This document shows, piece by piece, positions 1 to 6,512 of a DNA stretch of 64,000 nucleotides (its first letter is position 1; each line of letters begins with the position of its first letter). Source of the stretch: Planctomycetales bacterium 71-10 (lineage in GTDB: Bacteria > Planctomycetota > Planctomycetia > Isosphaerales > Isosphaeraceae). The stretch is taken from positions 1 to 64,000 of the forward strand of contig MKTT01000073.1 in the NCBI GenBank assembly GCA_001898385.1, in the 5' to 3' direction. The notes beneath the pieces were generated by a model. The model was not told the origin of the DNA and searched no databases. It worked only from the letters and a program-made list of their open reading frames with translations. The position numbers and the translations under genes were made by a program.

Positions 1-2
1 CC

Positions 3-527
3 CCGCCGACGACCACCCAGACGCCGACGACCACCCAGACGCCGACGACCACCCAGACGCCGACGACCACCCAGACGCCGACGACCACCCAGACGCCGAC
101 GACCACCACGGACTCGTCCACCCCGACGACCGGCACGCCGTCGACGACCACGCCGTCGAGCACCGCGCAGCAGGATCAGGCCAACCAGATCATCGCGGCG
201 GTGACGAACCTGGCGACCCAGAACCAGCCGAAGACGACGCTGGGGACGGCCACGCCGTCGGCGGCGGAGGCCCCGGCCGACCCGAGCACCGCCGGCGTCG
301 CGACGACCTCGCCCGCCGCCGTCTCGACCGAGGCCCCGACGACCCCGGCCGCGACGGCCGACGCGAAGTCCGCCGAGACGGCCGCCGCCGAGCTGGCCGC
401 CCAGCAGCAGGCCGCCGCCCAGCAGCAGGCCGCCAAGGCCGCGGCCTACAAGAAGGCCAAGGCCGCGGAGAACAACAAGAGCACGCTCTCGAAGCTCTGG
501 GACGACATCAAGAGCCCGTTCTCCTGA
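3..527 (+). CDS. C-terminal part of a Thr/Pro/Ala-rich repeat protein (left-truncated)
   Basis: The open frame enters from the window edge and ends at TGA 525-527. The visible protein starts with PTTTQT repeats, then a Ser/Thr-rich linker, a short segment around DQANQIIAAVTNLATQ, an Ala-rich stretch with two copies of AAQQQ, and a Lys-rich end that finishes DDIKSPFS. The low-complexity Thr/Pro composition is typical of extended linkers in surface or secreted proteins, but no enzymatic domain is visible. GTG 201 is only an internal codon, because the frame is open without a stop to the left edge. A strong hairpin follows 34 bases after the stop. Function is unknown and the N-terminus lies outside the window. 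Confidence 0.7.
   Translation, partial: PPTTTQTPTTTQTPTTTQTPTTTQTPTTTQTPTTTTDSSTPTTGTPSTTTPSSTAQQDQANQIIAAVTNLATQNQPKTTLGTATPSAAEAPADPSTAGVATTSPAAVSTEAPTTPAATADAKSAETAAAELAAQQQAAAQQQAAKAAAYKKAKAAENNKSTLSKLWDDIKSPFS
5..108 (+). repeat. 18-bp coding tandem repeat (Pro-Thr-Thr-Thr-Gln-Thr)
   Basis: Five exact copies of GCCGACGACCACCCAGAC run from 5 to 94, followed by a partial copy to about 108. In the reading frame of the overlapping gene each copy encodes the hexapeptide PTTTQT. The copies are identical at the DNA level, which implies recent expansion by slippage or unequal recombination. The array starts at the window edge, so the true copy number is unknown. Confidence 0.9.
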
Positions 528-560
528 TCGTCGCCCCGGCATCGCCCCGAGCCGTCCTGA

Positions 561-603
561 CCGGCCGGCCTCGGTCCCCGAAGGGACCGAGGCCGGCCGG
601 TTC
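561..603. terminator. Bidirectional hairpin terminator between convergent genes
   Basis: Positions 561-578 and 583-600 form a perfect 18-bp stem with a CGAA tetraloop, followed on the plus strand by TTCTCTTT. It lies between the ends of the plus-strand repeat protein (527) and the minus-strand fucose isomerase (618), so it can serve both transcripts. Confidence 0.85.
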
Positions 604-617
604 TCTTTGACGACGAC

Positions 618-2411
618 TCAGCCGTAGAGCGGCCCGAAGGTCTCGCACGCGCGGTAGTCGGCCGCCTGCGGCTCCAGCGCCCCGAAGAGGCCCCAGGCGC
701 TGGGCCGGAACAGCTTCTCCGCCGGGACGTTGTGCATGGCCACGGGGATCCGCAGCATCGACGCCAGCGTGATCAGGTCGGCCCCGATGTGGCCGTAGCT
801 GATCGCGCCGTGGTTGGCGCTCCAGTTGGCCATCACGCTGTACACGTCCGCGAACGGGCCCTCGCCGGTCGTGTTGGGGACGAACCAGGTCGTCGGCCAG
901 GTGGGGTTGGTCCGCTCGTTGAGGGCCTCGTGGACCTCGGCGGGGAGGTCGATCGACCATCCCTCGGCGATCTGGAGGACGGGCCCCAGGCCCTTCACCA
1001 GGCTGAGGCGGTTCATGGTCATGGGCATGCCGCCGCGGGAGAGGTAGCACGACGAGTAGCCGCCGCCTCGGAAGTATTCCGAGATGGCTGGCGGCCAAGT
1101 CGTGGCCTTCAGGCAGGCGTTGACCTCGTCGGGCGTGATCTCCCAGAACGGCTTCATCGCGGGCTCGCCCCCGCGCGACTGGCGGCCGGTGCCGTCGAGG
1201 GTGGCGGCCCCGGAGTTGATCAGGTGGATGAAGCCGCCGGCCGCCCGGCCTTCCATCGCGACGCCGGTCGTGCGACGGACGGCCTCGGGGCTCCAATAGG
1301 TCCGGACGTCGGCGAAGATCTGCGCCGTGTTCGTCAGCAGGTAGCCCAGGAGCATGCCGACGCCGTTGAGGCAGTCGTTCTCGGTGGCGAACATGAACGG
1401 CGGCCGGACGCCGTTCCAGTCGAACGACGAGGTGAGGACGGCCTCGGGGAAGTCGCCGTTGGGGGAGTGGTCGGTCCAGGCCCGCTGGCCCTGGAAGCCG
1501 CCGGAGATGGCGTTGCGGCCCAGGGCCTCCTCGCCGTAGCCCAGCTCGGCCAGGCGGGGGTTGCCGATCATCAGGTCGCGGAAGATCATCGTCATCTTCA
1601 CGACGGTCCGCCAGTCCTCGGCCCTGGCCTCGGCCGACTTCCGCGAGCCCTCGGGGTTGTAGTCCTTCCCCTCCGGGCAGTTCTTCTTCACCCAGGCGAG
1701 GGCCCGTTCGAACTCGTCGGGGTCGTAGATCCCCTCCTCGATGCGCCGGGTCACCTCGCTCATGTCGACGCACTCGACCCGCATGCCGAGGTGGCGTTCG
1801 AAGAGCGGCTGGTCGACGATCGATCCGGCGATGCCCATGGAGACGCCGCCGAGGGACAGGTACGACTTGCCGCGCATGGTGGCGACGGCGAGCCCCGCGC
1901 GGGCGAAGCGGAGGAGCTTCTCCCGAACGTCGTCGGGGATGGAGGCGTCGCCGGCGTCCTGGACCTCGCGGCCGTAGATGCCGAAGGCGGGGAGGCCCTT
2001 CTGGTTGTGCGCGGCCAGGACCGCGGCCAGGTAGACCGCGCCGGGGCGTTCGGTGCCGTTGAAGCCCCAGACGGCCTTGGGCGTCAGGGGGTCCATGTCC
2101 ATCGTCTCGCTGCCGTAGCACCAGCAGGGGGTGACGGTGAGGGAGACCCCGACCCCTTCGCGCGCGAACTTGTCGGCGCAGGCGGCGGCCTCGGCGACGC
2201 CGCCGATGCAGGTGTCGGCGACGACGCACTCGACCGGCTCGCCCGTCGGGTGCTTCAGGTTCTCGGACAGGAATCGCGCCGCGTTGCGGGCCATCCCCAT
2301 GACCTGGTCTTCCAGGGACTCCCGCACCCCGCGCCGACGGCCGTCGATGGCGGGCCTGACGCCGATCTTCGGGAGGCGGCCGATCCACGGATTCTTCACG
2401 CTCGCGCTCAT
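618..2411 (-). CDS. fucI: L-fucose isomerase
   Basis: This 597-residue protein matches the L-fucose isomerase family, which interconverts L-fucose and L-fuculose (and D-arabinose/D-ribulose) in the cytoplasm using Mn2+. E. coli FucI is 591 residues. The diagnostic block [20 protein letters not shown] is present, as are ATENDCLNG (Glu near 344) and FADVRTYW (Asp near 368). YGHIGADL carries a His near 541. These three correspond to the family's metal ligands. ATG 2411 is chosen because a GAGG sits 9 bases upstream; an in-frame ATG at 2420 abuts that site. No fuculokinase or aldolase gene lies beside it, so the rest of the pathway must be elsewhere. Upstream lies the stem-loop array. Confidence 0.95.
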   Translation of the reverse strand: MSASVKNPWIGRLPKIGVRPAIDGRRRGVRESLEDQVMGMARNAARFLSENLKHPTGEPVECVVADTCIGGVAEAAACADKFAREGVGVSLTVTPCWCYGSETMDMDPLTPKAVWGFNGTERPGAVYLAAVLAAHNQKGLPAFGIYGREVQDAGDASIPDDVREKLLRFARAGLAVATMRGKSYLSLGGVSMGIAGSIVDQPLFERHLGMRVECVDMSEVTRRIEEGIYDPDEFERALAWVKKNCPEGKDYNPEGSRKSAEARAEDWRTVVKMTMIFRDLMIGNPRLAELGYGEEALGRNAISGGFQGQRAWTDHSPNGDFPEAVLTSSFDWNGVRPPFMFATENDCLNGVGMLLGYLLTNTAQIFADVRTYWSPEAVRRTTGVAMEGRAAGGFIHLINSGAATLDGTGRQSRGGEPAMKPFWEITPDEVNACLKATTWPPAISEYFRGGGYSSCYLSRGGMPMTMNRLSLVKGLGPVLQIAEGWSIDLPAEVHEALNERTNPTWPTTWFVPNTTGEGPFADVYSVMANWSANHGAISYGHIGADLITLASMLRIPVAMHNVPAEKLFRPSAWGLFGALEPQAADYRACETFGPLYG

Positions 2412-2621
2412 GACTCGCATCCTCAGGGCGCCGACGCCGGCCGCACAGGTCCCGGCTGGGCCGCGCGCCGGCTCTTCCCCTCCCTTGTACAGGCGAGGGG
2501 CGGGCCGAGGAATAAGCCGGCGATGCCGCGCGAGGGATTCCGCCCGTTCGGGCGTCTCGGGGGATGTCGGCGGAGGATGCGTGGTTCGAAAAAGAAAAAA
2601 CCGGCCGCCGAAAGAGACCCT

Positions 2622-3255
2622 CACGACCGCCTCTCCCTCGGTCGTGAAAATCCCGGCCGACGGGCCGGTTGGCTCGCATTGTAGGGAACCGGACGATGGT
2701 CCAGAAAAGTGTGGCCGCCTCTCCCTCGGCCGCAATCTTCGGGATTCACCGCCGGTTGGATCAAACCGGTCGCGAGCACCGCCCGCCGCGACGACCTCTC
2801 CCTTCGCCGCGACGGACCGCATTCACGAACCGGTTGAATTGGAGGCTCGACGGGTCGCCTGGAGACCCGGAACCGTTGTAGGAAACCGGACGATGGTCCC
2901 GAAGGATGTGGCCGCCTCTCCCTCGGCCGCAGTCTTCGGGGTTCACCGCCGGTTGGCCGCTCGGCTCGACGCCCTCCCGGGCGGAACCTCTTGGATCAAA
3001 CCGGCCGCAAGCCGTGCCGCCGCGACGACCTCTCCCTTCGCCGCGACGATACGCCTCCACGAACCGGTTGGGTCGAGGACTCGACGGGCCGAGGCCCGGA
3101 GCCGGTGTAGGAAACCGGAGGCGATTCGGTGCGCCGCGGCCGCCTCTCCCTCGGCCGCCACAGACTTCCTCATTCCGCCGGTTGGATGAAACCGGTCGCA
3201 GATCCGACCCGCCGTGACGACCTCTCCCTTCGCCGCGACGGATCCTCTCCGCAAA
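2622..3255. repeat. Tandem array of stem-loops with an invariant CCTCTCCCT loop
   Basis: Seven hairpins share the identical 9-base loop CCTCTCCCT (minus strand AGGGAGAGG), at 2630-2638, 2718-2726, 2795-2803, 2915-2923, 3029-3037, 3143-3151 and 3221-3229. Stems are 7-8 bp and differ between copies while keeping pairing. For example CACGACCG/CGGTCGTG at the first is GCGGCCG/CGGCCGC at the sixth, a compensatory change. GGCCG-type and CGACGA-type stems alternate. Between them lie a second palindromic motif around AACCGGTT (CCGGTT-N6-AACCGG near 2752 and 3180) and a TGTAGGAAACCGGA box (about 2680, 2876, 3106). Together these define roughly three diverged units of about 200 bp in the fucI/hypothetical-gene spacer. 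No gene is assigned here. The identity of the element is unknown. Confidence 0.8.
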
Positions 3256-3326
3256 CCGGTTGGCCTGTTCGGGCTCGACGTCCCCCCGCCTTTGGTGCCG
3301 GTCGGGGTTTCGGAGCCGCGGTGTAG

Positions 3327-3370
3327 AAAGGGCGAGCGGGGGGTCGTGCGAGGCATCCCGCTCGCCCTTT
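3327..3370. terminator. Perfect 14-bp inverted repeat, possible terminator
   Basis: Positions 3327-3340 and 3357-3370 pair perfectly over 14 bp (AAAGGGCGAGCGGG and its complement) around a 16-base loop. The stem ends in A/T triplets on each side. It lies just beyond the stem-loop array and could end a transcript running through that array in either direction. Confidence 0.45.
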
Positions 3371-3831
3371 GGCGGGGCAATCGTGTAAAACGATCGTCGC
3401 CAGTGGGGTGGCTTCCTGGAAGTTCTTGTAGTCCGACGAATCCTCACTTACGGATCGTCGCAACCTTGGATCTCGTCTCGGTTTCCTTCGTCGGCTCGTC
3501 TTCGTTTCGACACCAGGGTCTATGGCAAAGGCAGTGCCAGAACCGAAATCCCGTCCCCGATCCGCCCCATCGAAGGGCCCTCCGGCCCGCCCGCCACGGC
3601 CCATTTCCAGGAGCCTCAAAAACTTAGGTCGACGAAAAAAAAGTAGCCCCGCCGGTCGAATCTCGGGGCCTGAAGAGGGCTCCAACATTTATCCATCGTG
3701 CCACCGCGACGCTTCGCACAAGATTCGGGCACGGGTTGCCGAAGACATCATCACGCCCCCGGTCGGAGGCTCCCGGCAAGCTCCCAGGCCCTTCCCGGGA
3801 GCTTTCGACCCTCGGAAGGACGATCGCCATC
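3371..3831. other. Intergenic stretch with no recognisable gene
   Basis: Short open frames exist here in several phases (for example one starting at ATG 3522), but none has a ribosome-binding site together with the codon bias of its neighbours. The stretch is locally less GC-rich and contains an A-run near 3636-3646. The promoter of the gene at 3832 is expected here, but no convincing -35/-10 pair was found. Confidence 0.4.
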
Positions 3832-5037
3832 ATGGACGAGTGCTCGCCGGAGAGATCCCGCCCCTTCGTCGCCCTCTTGGAGGCCCTGGCGTCCTGGCGA
3901 GAGGGGATCGCGGCCCCTCTCGAACGATGGATCGGCGAGGAACTGGACGCGGCGGGCTCGCCCCTGAGGCTCCCCCTGCGCGAGTGGGCGCCGGCGCTGG
4001 GGGCGATCGGGGAGGCCGGAAAGGCGCGGCCCGGCTGGCCCACGGCCGTCGACGAGCGGGCCACAGACTTCGTCCGCATGCTCCTCCGATTCTCCCGCCC
4101 CGACGGGACGACGGCGACGCTGGACGGCCATCCGTCTCGCCCGCGCGCGTTCTGGAAGGCGATCGCGGCGGCCTTCCCGGCGGGCGACGTCGGGAGGGTC
4201 CTCGACTGGTGGTTCCCCGGTCGCGACGTCGAATACGTCCCGCCGCCCCTGCCCGCCTGGTCGGCGGCCGATCGGGTGCTGGGGGCCCTCCGCGCCGATT
4301 GGACGAGACGGGGCGACTTGCTGGCGTTCGACCAGCGCCAAGGGGCGAGCACACGGATCGAACTCTTCGGCTCGGGCGTCTCGTGGCTGGGCCCGTGGTG
4401 GTCGACGACCGGCGATCGGACCGGCACCCCGGCGCGGGTGACGGCCTGGGGGACGAGTTCCAACGCCGACGTCGCCGAATGGTCCTTCGGCTCGGGGGAT
4501 CGCGAAGTCACCCGGCTGGCGCTCATGCTCCGGGGGCGTCGGCTGGCCCTGCTGGCCGACCTCCAACGATCGACCGACGGTGCGACGATGGAGCTGGACG
4601 TCGCCGCCGGCCTGACGCGGGAGCCCCTGCCCATCGCGGGCGCGTCGTCGTTCCGCCCCGGCAAGCCGGGGAAATCGGCCCAGGCGATCCTCCTGACGGC
4701 CGGCGAGGCCGACTTCGACGAGCCATCGCGGCGTCTCAAGCTCCGCGCCGCCTCGGGCGGCCGATGGCTCCCGCTGCTGGTCTCCTGGGACCACTCGCGG
4801 CATCGCAGGCCGCTGACCTGGGTCGAGTTGACCATCGCCGAGCAGGGGAAGCGATGCCCCAAGGACGTGGCCTGGGCCGCCCGGGCGAGCTGGGGACGGA
4901 ACGAGACCTTCGTCTTCTATCGCAGCCTGGCCGAGCCGGCGCGGAGGTCGTTCCTGGGATGCTCGACCACCGCCCGGCTGCTCGTCGGCCGATTCACCCC
5001 CGAGGGGGACGTCGAGCCCATCGTGACGCTCGCCTGA
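3832..5037 (+). CDS. Conserved-looking hypothetical protein (401 aa), unrecognised
   Basis: This 401-residue protein has no family I can name. It has the strong third-position GC of its neighbours and ATG 3832 follows GGAAGGA at 11 bases, so it is very likely real. The N-terminal third is helical and Trp-rich (WREGIAAPLERWIGEE; VLDWWFPGRDVEYVPPP). The C-terminal two thirds look like a beta-rich sandwich with repeated Arg/Leu strands (LALMLRGRRLALLADLQRS, TWVELTIAEQGK). There is no signal peptide or membrane segment. The beta-rich half is reminiscent of the non-catalytic sheet domain of heparinase-like lyases, but that is a weak impression. It ends six bases before a convergent small membrane gene. 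Confidence 0.75.
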   Translation: MDECSPERSRPFVALLEALASWREGIAAPLERWIGEELDAAGSPLRLPLREWAPALGAIGEAGKARPGWPTAVDERATDFVRMLLRFSRPDGTTATLDGHPSRPRAFWKAIAAAFPAGDVGRVLDWWFPGRDVEYVPPPLPAWSAADRVLGALRADWTRRGDLLAFDQRQGASTRIELFGSGVSWLGPWWSTTGDRTGTPARVTAWGTSSNADVAEWSFGSGDREVTRLALMLRGRRLALLADLQRSTDGATMELDVAAGLTREPLPIAGASSFRPGKPGKSAQAILLTAGEADFDEPSRRLKLRAASGGRWLPLLVSWDHSRHRRPLTWVELTIAEQGKRCPKDVAWAARASWGRNETFVFYRSLAEPARRSFLGCSTTARLLVGRFTPEGDVEPIVTLA

Positions 5038-5043
5038 CCGGCG

Positions 5044-5253
5044 TCAGGGGGCGGGACGGCGGGGCTGCGCGAGGATGGCCGACAGCGACAGCGCGACGTA
5101 GACCAGGACGACGACGCCGGTCAGCATTCCGGTATGGAAGTGACTCGTGACCAGCCGGGGGCTGCCGCCGCTCCGGATCAGGAGGCCGAGCACGGCCTGC
5201 ACGGTGATCAGGATCGCCGACAGGATTCCGGTTATGATGATGAGCGGCTTCAT
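5044..5253 (-). CDS. Small two-helix membrane protein
   Basis: A 69-residue protein made of two hydrophobic segments (about residues 4-25 and 41-62) joined by a polar turn, RSGGSPRLVTSHFHTG, with a basic, Pro-rich tail. Two His residues sit at the start of the second helix, a layout seen in cytochrome-b561-like pieces, but nothing proves heme binding. ATG 5253 is the only reasonable start; the ribosome-binding site is weak. It is convergent with the preceding gene and divergent from yggS. Function is unknown. Confidence 0.6.
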   Translation of the reverse strand: MKPLIIITGILSAILITVQAVLGLLIRSGGSPRLVTSHFHTGMLTGVVVLVYVALSLSAILAQPRRPAP

Positions 5254-5359
5254 CGAACGGCGTCGCCTCGGTCCAGAGCCTCCCGGGCCGACGGAGCCGA
5301 CGGCCTCCCGCAGAGTCTCGAATGAGGATACCCCACGCGGCGACCCGCGTCACCCCGTC

Positions 5360-6058
5360 ATGAACAGCGCACGAATCCGCGACAACCTCCTCGCCGTCCG
5401 CGAGCGGATCGCCGCCGCCGCCCGGCGCTCGGGCCGCGACCCCTCGGCCGTCACCCTGGTCGCCGTCACGAAGAAGCGGCCGGTCGAACAGGTCCGCGCC
5501 CTCATCGAAGCCGGCGCGGCCGACCTGGGCGAGAACTACCCGCAGGAGTTGTGGGAGAAGGTCGAGGCCCTGGCCGACGCTCCCCCCGCGCGCTGGCACC
5601 TCATCGGCCACCTCCAGGGGAACAAGGCGAAGCGGACGTTCCCGCTGGTCCGGATGATCCACGCCGTCGACTCGCTCAAGCTGCTGCGCACGCTCGACGA
5701 GATGGCGGCCGACGCGCCGAATCCTCCGGAGGTCTGCCTCCAGGTCAACACCTCGGCCGAGGAGGCCAAGCACGGCTGGAAGGACGCCTCGATCATCGAC
5801 GACGCCGGCGCCATCGCCGAGATTTCGCGGATCCGGGTGGTCGGCCTGATGACGATGGCCGGTTGGGGGACCGACGCCGAGACGGCCCGCCCCTCGTTCG
5901 TCCGCCTCCGGGCCATCCGAGACGCCCTCCGCCGCCAGACCGGCCTGGCGCTGCCGCACCTCTCGATGGGGATGTCGAACGACTTCGAGGCGGCCGTCGA
6001 GGAAGGCGCGACGCTCGTGCGGGTCGGCTCGGCCCTGTTCGACGGGGTCGAGCCGTGA
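5360..6058 (+). CDS. yggS: YggS-type PLP homeostasis protein
   Basis: A 232-residue member of the YggS/PROSC/YBL036C family, a single-domain fold-type III PLP-binding protein that buffers pyridoxal phosphate and affects amino-acid metabolism in the cytoplasm. The PLP lysine is in AVTKKRP (Lys38). The family strings LGENYPQEL, WHLIGHLQGNK, VCLQVNTSAEEAKHG, GLMTMA and LSMGMSNDFEAAVEEGATLVRVGSALF are all present. ATG 5360 gives the standard length. The stop overlaps the GTG start of the next gene, so the two are translationally coupled. yggS beside yggU is a common bacterial arrangement. Confidence 0.95.
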   Translation: MNSARIRDNLLAVRERIAAAARRSGRDPSAVTLVAVTKKRPVEQVRALIEAGAADLGENYPQELWEKVEALADAPPARWHLIGHLQGNKAKRTFPLVRMIHAVDSLKLLRTLDEMAADAPNPPEVCLQVNTSAEEAKHGWKDASIIDDAGAIAEISRIRVVGLMTMAGWGTDAETARPSFVRLRAIRDALRRQTGLALPHLSMGMSNDFEAAVEEGATLVRVGSALFDGVEP

Positions 6059-6360
6059 TCGAGCTGACGCGGAGCAAGGAAGGGGTCCTGCTCAACGTCC
6101 ACGCCCAGCCCGGCGCCCGCCGCAACGGCGTGACCGGCGAGCACGCCGGCGCGATCCGGATCGCCGTCAACGCCCCCCCGGACAAGGGGAAGGCCAACGC
6201 GGCCATCCTCGAAGTCCTGGCCGGGGCCCTCGGCCTCAAGCCCGCCCAGGTCGCCCTGATCTCCGGCGAGACCTCGCGCCGCAAGCGGGTGCTGCTCGCC
6301 GGGCTGGACGTCGACGACGCCGCCCGCCGCGTCGAGGCCGCGTTGACCGCCGCCGGCTGA
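6055..6360 (+). CDS. yggU: DUF167/YggU family protein
   Basis: A 101-residue protein of the DUF167 (YggU) family, small alpha/beta proteins of unknown biochemical role. The family core is plain: VHAQPGARRNGVTGEHAGAI followed by IAVNAPPDKGKANAAI and SGETSRRKRVLLAG. Translation starts at GTG 6055, overlapping the yggS stop TGA (6056-6058). The start is fixed by this overlap and by the family length of about 100 residues. It is the second gene of the yggS operon. Confidence 0.92.
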   Translation: MIELTRSKEGVLLNVHAQPGARRNGVTGEHAGAIRIAVNAPPDKGKANAAILEVLAGALGLKPAQVALISGETSRRKRVLLAGLDVDDAARRVEAALTAAG

Positions 6361-6381
6361 CGTGGGGCCGGGCCCGCCTCC

Positions 6382-6414
6382 TTGACAATCGCACGACGGC
6401 GTGCGACGTTAAAC
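6382..6414 (+). promoter_or_regulatory. Candidate promoter with palindromic operator
   Basis: A perfect -35 hexamer TTGACA lies at 6382-6387. It is followed at once by a perfect inverted repeat TCGCACG-ACGG-CGTGCGA (6389-6406). The -10 is weak: GTTAAAC around 6408-6414 at a long spacing, or GACGTT at 6405-6410 at 17 bases. A repressor bound to the palindrome would sit between the two hexamers. The gene served would be the secreted protein starting at 6513. Confidence 0.45.
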
Positions 6415-6512
6415 CCACGTTGAAGAATCCTTCAAAGGGCGATCCCACCTTGCGCGGCCTCCCACCCGCCGCGACGATCGCACGCACGGCGACCCTGGCT
6501 CGGAGCGGAGTC

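Noticed and set aside
2131-3189. A plus-strand frame of 352 codons through the stem-loop array
   Set aside because: It runs antisense to fucI and then through the repeats, with no consistent coding bias. The repeats change phase between copies.
2622-3255. The array as a CRISPR
   Set aside because: Spacing is irregular, the repeated core is only about 25 bases with variable stems, intervening sequence is itself repeated, and no cas genes are present.
3522-5150. A 542-codon frame overlapping the hypothetical gene at 3832
   Set aside because: It is the +1 shadow of the 401-residue protein, with Arg/Pro/Gly-dominated composition and no start signals.
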